NCBI RefSeq assembly: GCF_026965535.1 | Contig: NZ_CP114039.1 | Coordinates: forward strand, 3,906,001 to 3,970,000 | Origin: Corallococcus sp. NCRR | GTDB taxonomy: Bacteria > Myxococcota > Myxococcia > Myxococcales > Myxococcaceae | Reading direction: 5' to 3' | Length of the DNA: 64,000 nucleotides | Shown: piece by piece, positions 27,328 to 37,673 of the stretch | How the letters are laid out: every line of letters starts with the position of its first letter | How positions within the stretch are numbered: position 1 is the stretch's first letter | The notes under the pieces: generated by a model | The model's database searches: none | What the model saw: the letters and a program-made list of their open reading frames with translations, nothing else | What the model was told of the DNA's origin: nothing | Made by a program: the position numbers and the translations under genes

Positions 27328-28467
27328 ATGAGCTCCCCGTTCGAGTCCTACCGCGCCGAGTTCCCCGTCCTGAAGGAACAGCTCTACCTCAACCACGCCG
27401 GGGTCGCGCCCACCAGCACGCGCGCCGCCGCCGCGGTGAAGTCCTGGATGGACGACGTGGTGAATCACGGCGTCCTCCACGAGCGCGGCTGGGAGGCGCA
27501 GAGCGAGAAGGTGCGCGGGCTCGCCGCGCGCATCATCGGAGCCTCTCCGGAAGAAGTGGCCTTCGTGCGCAACACCAGCCACGGCCTGGGGCTGGTGGCC
27601 GAAGGGCTGGACTGGCGACCCGGGGACGAGGTCGCCGTCGCCACGAGCTTGGAGTACCCCTCCAACGTCTACCCGTGGCTGCACTTGAAGCACCGGGGCG
27701 TGGAGGTCCGCGAGATTCCCACGCCGCACGGGGGCGTGACGCCGGAGGCCGTGGCGTCCGTGCTCACCCCGCGCACGCGGCTGGTGGCGGTGTCGTCGGT
27801 GCAGTTCGCCACCGGCCACCGCACGGACCTGGATGCGCTGGGCGCACTGTGCGAGCGCTCGGGCGTGCTCCTGTGCGTGGACGGCATCCAGAGCGTGGGC
27901 TGCATCCCGGTGGACGTGAAGAAGAGCCGCGTGCACTTCCTCAGCGCGGACAGCCACAAGTGGATGCTGGGCATCTCCGGCATCGGCTTCCTGTACGTGG
28001 CGAAGGACGTGCTGCCGCGCGTGCGGCCCGCGCTGGTGGGCTGGCGCAGCACCACCGACGCGTGGAACTTCAACCGCTCGCACTTCGAGCTGCGCCCGGA
28101 CGCGGCGAAGTTCGAGGAGGGCAGCGCCGCGTACCCCGGCATCTACGCGATGGGCGCCGCGCTGGAGCTGCTCCTGGAGGTGGGGACGGACGCCATCGGC
28201 GCGCGGATTGGGGAGCTGCTGGCCCGGCTGGACTCGGGCCTGCGCGACCTGGGCTGCGACGTGGGCCCCGCGCCGAAGGACCGCGCGGGCATCCTCACCT
28301 TCCTGCCGCCGGGCGCGAACGTCCATGCGCTCAGCGCGTACCTGTCGGGACAGAAGGTGTCCCACTCCGTCCGGCGCGGGCGCATCCGCCTGTCGCCGCA
28401 CTTCTACAACACGAACGAGGAGATGGACCGGCTGGTGGAGCTGGTGCGCGCGTACCGGCCCGGGTGA
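27328..28467 (+). CDS. Class V aminotransferase (isopenicillin-N-epimerase/cysteine-desulfurase-like)
   Basis: 379 residues of the fold-type I class V family. LNHAGVAPTSTRA at the N-terminus, AFVRNTSHGLG in the cofactor-binding region, VDGIQSVGCIPVDV, and the Schiff-base lysine in SADSHKWMLGISG are family motifs. No catalytic cysteine loop of the IscS type is seen, so a role as epimerase, kynureninase-like or selenocysteine-lyase-like enzyme is possible and the reaction is open. A weak ribosome site precedes the ATG. It converges on cysK, 30 bp apart. Confidence 0.85.
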   Translation: MSSPFESYRAEFPVLKEQLYLNHAGVAPTSTRAAAAVKSWMDDVVNHGVLHERGWEAQSEKVRGLAARIIGASPEEVAFVRNTSHGLGLVAEGLDWRPGDEVAVATSLEYPSNVYPWLHLKHRGVEVREIPTPHGGVTPEAVASVLTPRTRLVAVSSVQFATGHRTDLDALGALCERSGVLLCVDGIQSVGCIPVDVKKSRVHFLSADSHKWMLGISGIGFLYVAKDVLPRVRPALVGWRSTTDAWNFNRSHFELRPDAAKFEEGSAAYPGIYAMGAALELLLEVGTDAIGARIGELLARLDSGLRDLGCDVGPAPKDRAGILTFLPPGANVHALSAYLSGQKVSHSVRRGRIRLSPHFYNTNEEMDRLVELVRAYRPG

Positions 28468-28497
28468 GCTCCCCCGGACCGGCGCGCACGACGGCGG

Positions 28498-29418
28498 CTA
28501 CTGCGCGGGGAAGAGGTTCTCCACGGAGAGGTAGCGCTCGCCGGTGTCGTAGCAGAAGGCGAGCACGCGGCTGCCGTCCGGCATCTCCGCCAGCTTCTGG
28601 TTCACCGCGGACAGCGAGGCGCCGGAGGACACGCCCACGAAGATGCCCTCCTCGCGCGCGGCGCGGCGGGCGAACTCGAAGGCGTCCTTCTCATCCACCT
28701 GGATGGCGCCGTCGATCGCGTCCGTGTGCAGATTCTTCGGGATGAAGCCCGCGCCGATGCCCTGGATGGGGTGCGGGCCCGGCTGGCCGCCGCTGATGAC
28801 GGGGGACTTCACCGGCTCCACCGCGAACACCTTCAGCTTGGGCCACTTCGCCTTGAGGACCTCCGCGCACGCGGTGATGTGGCCGCCGGTGCCCACGCCC
28901 GTGATGAGGTAGTCCAGCCCGTCCGGGAAGTCGTTGAGGATCTCCTGCGCGGTGGTGCGCTTGTGGATCTCGATGTTGGACTCGTTCTCGAACTGCTGCG
29001 GCATCCACGCGTTGGGCGTCTGGGCGACGAGCTCCTGGGCGCGGGCGATGGCGCCCTTCATGCCCTTGGCGCGCTCCGTCAGGTCGAACTGGGCGCCGTA
29101 GGCGGCGAGCACGCGGCGGCGCTCGATGCTCATGGACTCCGGCATCACCAGGATGAGCTTGTAGCCCTTCACCGCGGCCACCATGGCCAGGCCGATGCCG
29201 GTGTTGCCGCTCGTCGGCTCGATGATGACGCTGCCCTCCTTGAGGAGGCCCTTCTTCTCCGCGTCTTCAATCATCGCCAGGCCGATGCGGTCCTTGATGC
29301 TGCCGCCCGGGTTGGCGCGCTCCAGCTTCAGGTGCACCGTCACGCGCGACGGGTACAGCCGGTTGATGCGCACGTGCGGCGTGTTGCCAATGGTCTGCAG
29401 GATGTTGTCGACCTTCAT
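28498..29418 (-). CDS. cysK: Cysteine synthase A (O-acetylserine sulfhydrylase)
   Basis: 306 residues, PLP fold-type II. K42 in [11 protein letters not shown] forms the Schiff base, TSGNTGIG holds the substrate carboxylate, and VGTGGH binds the PLP phosphate. It converts O-acetylserine plus sulfide to cysteine. An AGGAG site precedes the ATG. The serine acetyltransferase gene lies 43 bp upstream on the same strand, giving a cysE-cysK pair, the two enzymes of the cysteine synthase complex. Confidence 0.95.
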   Translation of the reverse strand: MKVDNILQTIGNTPHVRINRLYPSRVTVHLKLERANPGGSIKDRIGLAMIEDAEKKGLLKEGSVIIEPTSGNTGIGLAMVAAVKGYKLILVMPESMSIERRRVLAAYGAQFDLTERAKGMKGAIARAQELVAQTPNAWMPQQFENESNIEIHKRTTAQEILNDFPDGLDYLITGVGTGGHITACAEVLKAKWPKLKVFAVEPVKSPVISGGQPGPHPIQGIGAGFIPKNLHTDAIDGAIQVDEKDAFEFARRAAREEGIFVGVSSGASLSAVNQKLAEMPDGSRVLAFCYDTGERYLSVENLFPAQ

Positions 29419-29461
29419 GGCGTCTCCTGTGAATGGGGAACGGGCACTGCGTGGGGAAGAC

Positions 29462-30307
29462 TCAAATCTGGTAGTCGAGGACGTCCAGTCCCTCTTCGCC
29501 GTGGCGCGCCCGCACCTCGCTGCGGCGGGTGACGACGGACTGGGCGGGCACGCTCTGCGTGAGCCACGCGTTGCCGGCGATGATGCTGCCCTTGCCCACC
29601 ACCGTGCCGCCTCCGAGGATGGTGGCGTTCGCGTACACCACGACGTCGTCCTCGATGGTGGGGTGGCGCTTCCTGTCCGCCAGCGCCTTCTCCACCATCA
29701 GCGCGCCCAGCGTGACGCCCTGGTAGAGCTTCACGTTGTCGCCAATCACCGTCGTCTCGCCGATGACCAGACCCGTGCCGTGGTCGATGACGAACCTGCG
29801 GCCAATGGTGGCGCCCGGGTGGATGTCCACGCCGGTGCGCTGGTGGGCGTACTCGGTGAGCAGGCGCGGCAGCAGGGGGAAGTTCAGCCGGTGCAGCGCG
29901 TTCGCCACGCGGTAGATAGCGATGGCGTAGAAGCCCGGGTAGGTGAGCACGACTTCGTCCACGCTGCGCGCGGCGGGGTCCGCTTCGAAGATGGCGCGCG
30001 CGTCCTGCTGGAGCCACTCGTAGAGGTCCGGCAGCTTCGCCATGAAGCGCGAGGACATGCCCGCGTCCGTGACGGGGTAGTGCGGCGCGAGCAGGGACTG
30101 GATGCGCTGGAGGCTCGCCTCCACCGCGGTGACGTCCCGGCGCACGGCGGCGGCGTTGCACTCCAGCCGCTCCGCGAAGTGCGGGAAGAGCAACCCCAGC
30201 ACCTGCGAGACGAACTCCGGCGCGGCCTTGCGCACGTCCGGGGGGAAGCAGTGGCGCTGACGCGCCTCCAGCAGGGTGGCAACCAATCGGGCGTTTGGAT
30301 CGTCCAT
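29462..30307 (-). CDS. cysE: Serine O-acetyltransferase
   Basis: 281 residues. Residues about 1-140 form an N-terminal helical domain and the rest a left-handed beta-helix of hexapeptide repeats. Acetyl-CoA binding is in [16 protein letters not shown] and the following turns with [18 protein letters not shown]. This is the EpsC/CysE type. The C-terminus is DVLDYQI, ending in Ile as needed for docking into CysK. The ATG at 30307 has no strong ribosome site; it is chosen for family length. It is divergent from the Nei-type glycosylase gene. Confidence 0.92.
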   Translation of the reverse strand: MDDPNARLVATLLEARQRHCFPPDVRKAAPEFVSQVLGLLFPHFAERLECNAAAVRRDVTAVEASLQRIQSLLAPHYPVTDAGMSSRFMAKLPDLYEWLQQDARAIFEADPAARSVDEVVLTYPGFYAIAIYRVANALHRLNFPLLPRLLTEYAHQRTGVDIHPGATIGRRFVIDHGTGLVIGETTVIGDNVKLYQGVTLGALMVEKALADRKRHPTIEDDVVVYANATILGGGTVVGKGSIIAGNAWLTQSVPAQSVVTRRSEVRARHGEEGLDVLDYQI

Positions 30308-30491
30308 GGGGCGTTGCGTCAGGATAGCGTGCCGTGCCGGCGTTTTCCTTGTTTCCGGCGTCCCGGCGCGCAAACGGCCGGGGTCTGGACGTGGATGCCT
30401 CCGGAGGGAAAACGTCGCGGATGCCCGGTCGTCCAGGGGCCGGGGCGTGGTGCGCCACGGCGCTGGTGGGGCGCGGGGATTACCCAGGGGG

Positions 30492-31340
30492 ATGCCAGAA
30501 GGTCACAGCATCCACCGGGTCGCCCGGGTCCACCGCCGCTGGCTGGTGGGGCGGCGTTTCACGGCAGACTCTCCCCAGGGCCGGGGCGAGGTGGCCCATG
30601 GGCTGTCCGGGCGGGCGTTGCTGAACGTGGATGCGCACGGCAAGCACCTGTTCCACACGTTCGAGGGGGGCGTGCGGCTGCACATCCACCTGGGGCTCTT
30701 CGGGCGCATCCGTCACTTCCGGGCGGAGGCGCCCGAGCCCTCCACGGCCTGCCGGCTGCGGCTGGCTTCGGACGGGGCGACGCTGCACCTGTCGGGGCCG
30801 TCCGCGTGCGAGCTGCTGTCGTTGGAGGAGGAGGCCGCGCTGCGCGCGAGGCTGGGGGAGGATCCGCTGCGCATGGATGCGTCACCGGACCGGGCGTATG
30901 CGCGGCTGACGAAGGGGCGCATGCCGTTGGCGCAGGCGCTCCTGGACCAGGGGCGCATCGCGGGCGTGGGGAACATCGTGCGTGCGGAGGCGCTGTTCGT
31001 CGCGGGATTGCCGCCGCTGATGCCCGCGTGCGAGCTGGAGCGGGGCGCGTTCGACCGGTTGTGGGCCGTGATGCGGGCGCTGTTGCAGGACGGCGTTCGC
31101 GACGGGCTCATCGTCACGCCCGGTGCGCCGCCGCTGCCTTCACCCGGGCGCAAGCGGGCGGAGCGCTTCTGCGTGTACAGCCGCGCGGGCCTGCCGTGTC
31201 CTCGCTGTGGAGGGAGGGTGACGGGGCAGGTGCTGGCGGCGCGCACGCTCTACTTCTGCGCCGCGTGTCAGGGCGTGGACCGCATGCGACGGCCGCGCCG
31301 TGGACACGAGCGGACAGCCGGAGGCCCTGCTCCCCGCTGA
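30492..31340 (+). CDS. Fpg/Nei-family DNA glycosylase-lyase
   Basis: 282 residues. It begins MPEGHSIHR: after removal of Met, Pro1 and Glu2 are the catalytic pair of this family. The H2TH motif is in LLDQGRIAGVGNIVRAEALF, and a C-terminal zinc finger has CPRC and CAAC pairs (CPRCGGRV ... YFCAACQG). The GH variant after PE and overall length match Nei2-type enzymes, which remove oxidised pyrimidines. Starts further upstream overlap the divergent cysE leader and lack the needed N-terminal proline, so they are rejected. Confidence 0.92.
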   Translation: MPEGHSIHRVARVHRRWLVGRRFTADSPQGRGEVAHGLSGRALLNVDAHGKHLFHTFEGGVRLHIHLGLFGRIRHFRAEAPEPSTACRLRLASDGATLHLSGPSACELLSLEEEAALRARLGEDPLRMDASPDRAYARLTKGRMPLAQALLDQGRIAGVGNIVRAEALFVAGLPPLMPACELERGAFDRLWAVMRALLQDGVRDGLIVTPGAPPLPSPGRKRAERFCVYSRAGLPCPRCGGRVTGQVLAARTLYFCAACQGVDRMRRPRRGHERTAGGPAPR

Positions 31341-31379
31341 CGCTTGCCGACCCGGGGCCACCCTGGGGACGATGAGGGC

Positions 31380-33023
31380 ATGACGACCGCCCTGTCCTAT
31401 GCCCATGGCACCAGCACCACCCCGCTGCTGGGAGAGACCATCGGTCAGAACCTGCGCCGCACCGTCGAGAAGTACGGCGACCGCGAGGCGCTGGTGGTTG
31501 CCTCGCAGAACTACCGCGTCACCTGGCGGCAGTTCTGGGACGCGACCACGGCGGTGGCCAAGGGCCTGCTGGCGCTGGGCATCCAGAAGGGGGACCGGGT
31601 GGGGCTCTGGTCTCCCAACCGCTTCGAGTGGACCGTGTCGCAGTACGCGCTCGCGCGCACGGGCGCCATCCTGGTCAACCTGAACCCCGCCTACCGCACG
31701 TCGGAGCTGGAGTACGCGCTCAACCAGGCGGGGGTGAGCGTGCTGCTCCTGGCGAAGGGCTTCCGGCAGACGGACTACACGCGGATGCTGGCGGAGGTGC
31801 GGCCCCGGTGCGCGGGCCTGCGCGAGGCGCTGGTGCTGGACTCGGACTGGGACCGGCTGGTGAAGGGCGGCGCCAACGTGGGCGACGACGTGCTGGAGGC
31901 GCGGGAGTCGTCGCTCCAGTTCGATGACCCCATCAACATCCAGTACACGTCCGGCACCACGGGCTTCCCGAAGGGCGCGACGCTGTCCCACCACAACGTG
32001 CTCAACAACGGCTTCTTCGTGGGCGAGGTGCTGCGCTACGGGCCGGAGGACCGCGTGTGCATCCCGGTGCCGTTCTACCACTGCTTCGGCATGGTGATGG
32101 GCAACCTGGCCTGCACGTCGCACGGCTCGGCCATGGTGATTCCGGGCGAGGCGTTCGACCCGCTGGCGGTGCTCCAGACGGTGCAGGCCGAGCGCTGCAC
32201 GTCGCTCTATGGCGTGCCCACGATGTTCATCGCGGAGCTGGACCACCCGCGCTTCGGCGAGTTCGACCTGCGCAGCTTGCGCACCGGCATCATGGCGGGC
32301 TCGCCGTGTCCGGTGGAGGTGATGAAGCAGGTGCAGTCGCGGATGCACATGGAGGAGGTCACCATCTGCTACGGCATGACGGAGACGTCGCCGGTGTCCA
32401 CGCAGAACCCGCTGGACGACACGCTAGAGAAGCGCGTGGCGACGGTGGGGCGCGTGCACCCGCACCTGGAGGTGAAGGTGGTGGATCCGGACTCGGGCGC
32501 GGTGGTGCCGCTGGGGCAGCCGGGGGAGCTGTGCACGCGCGGCTACAGCGTGATGCTCGGGTACTGGAACAACGCGGAGGCCACGGCGGCGGCCATCGAC
32601 CGGGCGGGGTGGATGCACACCGGTGACCTGGCGACCATGGACGGGGAGGGCTACGTCAAGATTGTCGGCCGCATCAAGGACATGATCATCCGGGGCGGTG
32701 AGAACGTGTACCCGCGCGAGGTGGAGGAGTTCCTCCACACGCACCCGGAGATCTCCGAAGCGCAGGTCATTGGCGTGCCCAGCGTGAAGTACGGCGAGGA
32801 GGTGATGGCGTGGGTGCGCTTGAAGTCCGGTGCATCGCTGACGCCGGAGACGCTGACGGCCTTCTGCACCGGACGCATCTCCACGTTCAAGATTCCCCGC
32901 CACTGGAAGTTCGTGGATAACTTCCCGATGACCGTCACCGGCAAGGTGCAGAAGTTCCGCATGCGCGAGCTCTCCATCACCGAGTTGGGGCTCGGTGACG
33001 TGGCCAGCATCAAGACCGCTTGA
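31380..33023 (+). CDS. Acyl-CoA synthetase, AMP-binding
   Basis: 547 residues of the ANL superfamily. The P-loop-like motif [18 protein letters not shown], the adenine motif CYGMTETSP, the hinge motif [22 protein letters not shown] and the catalytic lysine near the end ([14 protein letters not shown]) are all intact. Substrate is most likely a medium- or long-chain fatty acid, as in FadD3/FACL-type enzymes. The ATG lies 39 bp after the glycosylase stop. It converges on the TfoX gene with 14 bp overlap of their 3' ends. Confidence 0.92.
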   Translation: MTTALSYAHGTSTTPLLGETIGQNLRRTVEKYGDREALVVASQNYRVTWRQFWDATTAVAKGLLALGIQKGDRVGLWSPNRFEWTVSQYALARTGAILVNLNPAYRTSELEYALNQAGVSVLLLAKGFRQTDYTRMLAEVRPRCAGLREALVLDSDWDRLVKGGANVGDDVLEARESSLQFDDPINIQYTSGTTGFPKGATLSHHNVLNNGFFVGEVLRYGPEDRVCIPVPFYHCFGMVMGNLACTSHGSAMVIPGEAFDPLAVLQTVQAERCTSLYGVPTMFIAELDHPRFGEFDLRSLRTGIMAGSPCPVEVMKQVQSRMHMEEVTICYGMTETSPVSTQNPLDDTLEKRVATVGRVHPHLEVKVVDPDSGAVVPLGQPGELCTRGYSVMLGYWNNAEATAAAIDRAGWMHTGDLATMDGEGYVKIVGRIKDMIIRGGENVYPREVEEFLHTHPEISEAQVIGVPSVKYGEEVMAWVRLKSGASLTPETLTAFCTGRISTFKIPRHWKFVDNFPMTVTGKVQKFRMRELSITELGLGDVASIKTA

Positions 33024-33435
33024 TGGGCTTCTTCTTCGCGGCAGGTGTCTTCTTGGCCGCAGGGGCCTTCTTCTTGGCCACGGGCTTCTTCTTCGCGGCC
33101 TTCTTCATCGCGGCGCGGTTGGCGGCGTCCACGGCGCGGCGGGCCCAGGGCAGCATCCGGCGGCCATCGTCCTCTGCGTCCGCGGGCGGGGTCCAGTAGC
33201 TCATGGGCTGTTCCTTGCCCCGGCTCTGGTAGATGAAGGGCCGGCAGCCCTCGGCCTCGAAGTCGGGGCGGGTGACCTCGTCCGTCTTCAGGTAGAGCTG
33301 GCCCTGGATGATGAGGCCGAACATCCGGCCGCCGAAGTACAGCCCCCAGCCACCGAACATCGAGCGGGCCTGCACGAGGCCGAGCGGCTTCAGCAGTTCG
33401 ACCGTGTACTCCATGAAGCTGTCCGAGCGGGGCAT
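33010..33435 (-). CDS. TfoX/Sxy N-terminal-domain protein with histone-H1-like tail
   Basis: 141 residues. Residues 1-100 are a TfoX/Sxy N-terminal domain ([29 protein letters not shown] is its start). The last 35 residues are a Lys/Ala/Pro-rich repeat ([19 protein letters not shown]), resembling histone H1 tails, suggesting DNA binding. TfoX domains govern competence in some Proteobacteria; the role here is unknown. A strong GGAGGA site precedes the ATG. The 3' end overlaps the convergent acyl-CoA synthetase. Confidence 0.85.
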   Translation of the reverse strand: MPRSDSFMEYTVELLKPLGLVQARSMFGGWGLYFGGRMFGLIIQGQLYLKTDEVTRPDFEAEGCRPFIYQSRGKEQPMSYWTPPADAEDDGRRMLPWARRAVDAANRAAMKKAAKKKPVAKKKAPAAKKTPAAKKKPIKRS

Positions 33436-33493
33436 GGGCGAAGTCCTCCGGACCGTGGACTCTAGCGGCCCGCGTTCGTGGCGGGCGGGCTCA

Positions 33494-34063
33494 TTACACC
33501 TCCGTGAAGTACATGCCGGTGGCGCCGGTGCGCTCCAGCGCCGTCTTCAGCTCTTCGGAGACGATGAGCGAGCCGTTCCAGCCCCAGGGACGGAAGAGCT
33601 TCGCGTCCCCCACCTTCGACGTGTCGATGCGCATGCCGTAGACGGAGCGGTACTGCCCCATCTTTTCTGGACGACCATGTTGGGCTTCCCAGTGGCGAAC
33701 CGCTGTGGAGGCCTTCTCGTCGATGCAGCGAATGAGCTTCGTGGCAACGAGGAGTGCGTACTGGTCGGGGTGCTTCGGGATGGTGACGGGGATGAACTGC
33801 ACGTCGTCGGCCGCGTGCTCCAGAAGCACATTGGCGAGCTTGATGTGAACGATGGGCGTCAGGCCAAAAGGAATCCGGCAGAAGTCATGGGGACGGCCAG
33901 ACTCCCCGATGGGAACGGTCAGGTGTCCTTCCACATGGACGCGACTCCCCTTCGTGAACATCCAGGGGTCTTCCTCCTCCTGGCGTAGCTCATTCCAGGG
34001 GACCTCGAGTACCCAGATGCCTTCTTGAACGTCCTCGGTGAGTTCGAAGAATCGGGGAGCCAT
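33494..34063 (-). CDS. Imm11-type immunity protein, copy A
   Basis: 189 residues of the Imm11/DUF1629 family (motifs TPIVHIKLANVLLEH, LIRCIDEKAS, GWNGSLIVSEELKTALERTG). The gene begins 10 bp after the AHH-domain lipoprotein A and should neutralise that toxin. A paralogue with about half-identical sequence lies at 39135-39710 behind toxin copy B. Base composition is lower in G+C than in neighbouring housekeeping genes, as common for fast-evolving immunity genes. Specificity toward toxin A is inferred from pairing. Confidence 0.8.
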   Translation of the reverse strand: MAPRFFELTEDVQEGIWVLEVPWNELRQEEEDPWMFTKGSRVHVEGHLTVPIGESGRPHDFCRIPFGLTPIVHIKLANVLLEHAADDVQFIPVTIPKHPDQYALLVATKLIRCIDEKASTAVRHWEAQHGRPEKMGQYRSVYGMRIDTSKVGDAKLFRPWGWNGSLIVSEELKTALERTGATGMYFTEV

Positions 34064-34073
34064 GGAGGTGTTT

Positions 34074-35411
34074 CTAACGCCCCTTCCGGGAGGTCAGGAG
34101 TTGATTGAGCGGGGTCCCCTGAGTGGAGGCTTCCTTGGCGAGTACTCGGAGTGCATTCGTCAAGGTTTCGCGGCATTGCACGACGGTCCGGCAGGTTTCC
34201 ATGGCAGCACGTAATTCCTGCAAGACCTGCTCATGATACGCCCTGGGATGCGGTCCCCTGTGGCCCGGGACTTCGACGATGTTCTCCGGGTCGTTCAGTT
34301 CCATGCCAGCTCGCTTGAAGAGCCGTCGGAATTGAGGAGTCCACGGTCCGCCATTCCTCGCGGACTTTTCATTGCGGATGGTGGCCAGGTGATGACGCTG
34401 GGGCTTGCCGGGCCGCGATGACATGGCCACTGCGTTGGGCGCCAGCGCGATGGTGAAACCGTCGGCCGCCATGGCGACGGAGCGCACGCCTCCGAGGGAG
34501 ATGAACTGGAGGCCCGCCTGCGTCTCCACCGCGACCGCTGCCTGCGCGGAGCCGGGCAGGGTGGGCGCCTTCATCGCGAGCCCTGCCGTGTTGCCAATCG
34601 CCGCCGTGGCCAGCATCACGAAGACGCGCGCGGCGTTCCTTCCCATCACCGCTCCGTAGGCTTCGCCCGCTTCGCGCACCTGGATGAAGGTGGTGGCCCC
34701 GTCCACGTGGCGCACCAGCGTCACCCAGCCGTCGAGGAGGGTCCACACGGTGTCCACGCCCAGGTACGCAATCGCCGTGGCGGTGATGAGCGCGGCCAGT
34801 CCCTTGGACACAGGCTCCGGCATGGCCCACAGCAGCAGGTACATCGTCACGGCGGAGGTCATCGTGGCCATGACGGCCTGGGGGCTCGCCATGCCCTCCA
34901 GGGCTTCGGCCGTCTCGTTCCAGACGGAGTCCATCGCGATGGCCATCGCTAGTGCGTAGCGGCCGTCGCTGCCCAGCAAGGGGACTTCCTCCAACAAGCG
35001 CAGGCAGTCTCCCGGCTGCTGGCGCTTCTTGCCGCACCACTGCTGGTAGCCGCGCGTCAGGTCGTCGGACGCATCCAGAAGCCGCAGCTCGCGCGCCTCC
35101 TCCTCGCCCAGTGGGATGATTTGCCGGGTCCGTTCCCGGAAGCCGAAGAGGCCGCTGCGCTCCGGCAGGCCGAACAGCTCGCGGGCTTGTCTCAGGGGAT
35201 GGGCGAAGGGACGCACGTCCCTGGCGAGCGTCTTCACCGCCGCCTTGAACTCGTCCTCCTCCAGCCGGGCCTCGGCGGGAGATGCGTCTTCCTCCTCCCG
35301 GGGCGTGACGACGACCCGCTCGCCGTCGTCCGGTTCCAGGCGCACGACCCGCGTCGTCGCGCAGCCGGAGGCCAACAACGTCAACAGCAGCGCATAACCG
35401 AGCCGCTTCAT
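34074..35411 (-). CDS. AHH-domain toxin-like lipoprotein, copy A
   Basis: 445 residues. A lipoprotein signal ends at C17 (LLASGC). A helical body with two hydrophobic helices (MYLLLWAMPEPVSKGLAAL and the VFVMLATAAIGNTAGLAMK region) precedes a C-terminal AHH nuclease domain: R339-H340-H341 in QRHHLATIRNEKS, then FKRAGMEL and GHRGPHP. The AHH domain is a predicted HNH-like toxin nuclease. The ATG overlaps the S9 peptidase stop (TGATG), so it is co-translated. Downstream is Imm11 copy A. Compared with copy B the region before the AHH tip is nearly identical; the last about 60 residues differ. Confidence 0.85.
   Translation of the reverse strand: MKRLGYALLLTLLASGCATTRVVRLEPDDGERVVVTPREEEDASPAEARLEEDEFKAAVKTLARDVRPFAHPLRQARELFGLPERSGLFGFRERTRQIIPLGEEEARELRLLDASDDLTRGYQQWCGKKRQQPGDCLRLLEEVPLLGSDGRYALAMAIAMDSVWNETAEALEGMASPQAVMATMTSAVTMYLLLWAMPEPVSKGLAALITATAIAYLGVDTVWTLLDGWVTLVRHVDGATTFIQVREAGEAYGAVMGRNAARVFVMLATAAIGNTAGLAMKAPTLPGSAQAAVAVETQAGLQFISLGGVRSVAMAADGFTIALAPNAVAMSSRPGKPQRHHLATIRNEKSARNGGPWTPQFRRLFKRAGMELNDPENIVEVPGHRGPHPRAYHEQVLQELRAAMETCRTVVQCRETLTNALRVLAKEASTQGTPLNQLLTSRKGR
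34415..35350 (-). repeat. Direct repeat block, copy A of duplicated toxin gene
   Basis: Nearly identical to 40057-40992 at a constant offset of 5,642 bp with no insertions or deletions. The middle (34561-34880 against 40203-40522) differs at only a few bases. Left of 34415 the match falls to roughly 80% and then decays into the immunity gene. The pattern fits recent duplication or gene conversion limited to the toxin body. Confidence 0.85.
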
Positions 35412-37639
35412 CACCGGGGTTCTCCCAGCTCCCGCAGGAAGAACCGGCGCACGTCGTCCCGGTAGTACCTGCCTTCGGGGCCGTGGCCTTCTCCGGGCAT
35501 GATCAGCAGGTCGAAGTGCTTGTTCGCGCTCACCAGCGCCTGGACCATCCTCATCGTCGTGGACAGCGATGCGTTCACGTCGCTTGTCCCGTGCATCAGC
35601 TTGAGCGCTCCCTGGAGCTTGTCCGCCAGGGCTTCGTTGGAGCCCGCCGCGTAGCCCTCTGGGTTCTCTGACAGCAGGCCCATGTTCGGCTCGTTGATGA
35701 TGGCCTCTTCCGTCAGGGCTCCCGGTGCTCCCGCGTAGCCTGCCTTGAAGAACGTCGGCGCCGTCAGCATGCCTCGCAGCGCGAAGTAGCCACCCCAGGA
35801 GTGGCCGTGGATGCCCACCCGCTCCAGGTCCATGTAGGGCCGGCTGGCTGCCGCCTGCTTCAGCGCCTCGACGTGGTCGGGAATCTCCGTCTGGCCCACG
35901 CGGCCGTAGTTCACGTCCTGGAAGGCCTTGCTCCGCCCTGGCGTGCCCCTCGCGTCCAGCACCATCACGATGAACCCGAGCTGCGCCAGCGAATGCGCGA
36001 TGATCGATTCATACGGGCCCACGTAGCTCCAGGGCACCACCGTCGTGAACGGTCCCGCGTAGATGACGTCGATGACCGCGTAGCGCTTCTTCGGATTGAA
36101 GTCCCACGGCTTGTACAGCGCGCCGTACAGGGGTGTGACGCCATCCGAGGCCTTGACCGTGATGCCTTCCGGCGGCGTGTAGTGCAGCTCCGCCAGGGCG
36201 CTCGTGTCTGACTTCGCGTAGCGGAAGGAGGGGCGCCCCTCCGTGGACACCACCTCCCAGACCCTCGGCTGCTCCCGGGTGGAGTGCCCATCCGCGAAGT
36301 AGGCCGTGGAGGGGGACAGCCAGGGACGGTGGAGCCCAGGCCCGGGCGTCAGCCGCTTCAGCGCTCCGCCCTCGATTCGTGCCCGGTACACCGACCGGTC
36401 ATAGGGCGCCCCAGGCTCGGCGGAGGCGGTGACGAAGAAGGCGTCCGACTTCGGCGTGACGCCCACCACCGCGTGGACCGGGAACGCGCCCCGGGTGAGC
36501 TGGCGCACGAGCTTGCCGGAATAGTCATACAGGTAGACGTGACGCCAGCCATCACGCTCGGACATCCAGAGGAAGTGCTGGTTGTCCGGCAGCGGCTTCA
36601 CCTGCTGGGACCAGCCCCCCACCGAGAACTCCAGCGCCGCGACGAAGGTCTCCTTGCGCTCCTCCCGCAGCACACGGCGGCGCTTGCCCGTCAGCGGATC
36701 CACCGCCACCAGGTCCAGCCGCTTGCCGTCCCGCGACAACTGGAGCACCAGCGCTTCACTGCCGTCCGGACGCCAGCCCGCGAACCAGTCGTAGCGCTCT
36801 GCCGCGTCACCGGGCGCGGGCGTCACCTGCCCCGTCTCCACCGAGACGAAGTGCAGCTCCGAGCGCATCAGGGGCGTGCCCGTCTTCGAGTAGGGCACCC
36901 ACGTCACCTTCTCCAGCGGGGTGCTGTAGTCGACCAGCGGGAGCCGGTGCATGCCCCGCATGTCGTCGCGCCAGACCGCGAGGAACCGGCCCTGGGGAGA
37001 CCAGGCCCCTTCGGGCAGCCGCCAGGGCGAATCCTCCGTGCCGGTGCGCTCCATCCGTGTCGCGCCCTTGGCGTCCATCACGGCGAAGCCCGTGTCCCGC
37101 TGCACCGCGACCGTCCTCCCGTCCGGCGACAGGCTGTTGCCAGGCACGAGCGACAGTGCGGCCGGATGCGTGGGCTCGAGCGCCACGAGCCGCTTGTCGG
37201 TGAGGCCCAAGGAAAAGGCCCGGCCCTGGACGGTGAAGACGATGCCCTTCGCATCGGTGGTGAGCGTGAAGGGCATGACGGCGGGCAACGTCATTGGCTT
37301 GCCGAACCGCTCCGTGAGCTGGGACCGCAGCGACTCCGAATCCAGCAGGGGCTGCTGGGTGCGCTTATGTGCATCCACCAGGACCCACGTGTCCCGGTAG
37401 GGCTCCACCCGGGACCAGTACACGAACCGGTCTCCTTCCGGCAGCCACCGGGGCGGCGTCAGGGTGTCCCGGATGCGGTCCGGCCAGCGCAGCGACGCCT
37501 CCGAGAAGTCGAGCCGCGCCTGGAGGGCGTCCCCGGCTTCCGCTCCCACCGCTCGCCAGGGGATGGCGAGTCCCGCGAACAGGAGCGCGAGGCACGCACG
37601 CGACAGGCGTCCACCACGGTGGGGCAGGGAAGGCGTCAT
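35411..37639 (-). CDS. S9-family peptidase (dipeptidyl-peptidase-IV type)
   Basis: 742 residues. Sec signal (about 1-35), an N-terminal seven-blade propeller-like region (about 40-500) and a C-terminal alpha/beta hydrolase. Catalytic S614 is in GHSWGGYFALRG, Asp in HGTSDVN and His in GEGHGPEG. Secreted or periplasmic; it cleaves short peptides from N-termini. The ATG with AAGAGAG upstream is chosen over an in-frame GTG. It follows the MocR gene by 34 bp and its stop overlaps the AHH toxin A start, an unusual coupling of peptidase and toxin. Confidence 0.9.
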   Translation of the reverse strand: MTPSLPHRGGRLSRACLALLFAGLAIPWRAVGAEAGDALQARLDFSEASLRWPDRIRDTLTPPRWLPEGDRFVYWSRVEPYRDTWVLVDAHKRTQQPLLDSESLRSQLTERFGKPMTLPAVMPFTLTTDAKGIVFTVQGRAFSLGLTDKRLVALEPTHPAALSLVPGNSLSPDGRTVAVQRDTGFAVMDAKGATRMERTGTEDSPWRLPEGAWSPQGRFLAVWRDDMRGMHRLPLVDYSTPLEKVTWVPYSKTGTPLMRSELHFVSVETGQVTPAPGDAAERYDWFAGWRPDGSEALVLQLSRDGKRLDLVAVDPLTGKRRRVLREERKETFVAALEFSVGGWSQQVKPLPDNQHFLWMSERDGWRHVYLYDYSGKLVRQLTRGAFPVHAVVGVTPKSDAFFVTASAEPGAPYDRSVYRARIEGGALKRLTPGPGLHRPWLSPSTAYFADGHSTREQPRVWEVVSTEGRPSFRYAKSDTSALAELHYTPPEGITVKASDGVTPLYGALYKPWDFNPKKRYAVIDVIYAGPFTTVVPWSYVGPYESIIAHSLAQLGFIVMVLDARGTPGRSKAFQDVNYGRVGQTEIPDHVEALKQAAASRPYMDLERVGIHGHSWGGYFALRGMLTAPTFFKAGYAGAPGALTEEAIINEPNMGLLSENPEGYAAGSNEALADKLQGALKLMHGTSDVNASLSTTMRMVQALVSANKHFDLLIMPGEGHGPEGRYYRDDVRRFFLRELGEPR

Positions 37640-37673
37640 GGGCACTCTCTTGGGAACGAAGTGAAGGGAAACG

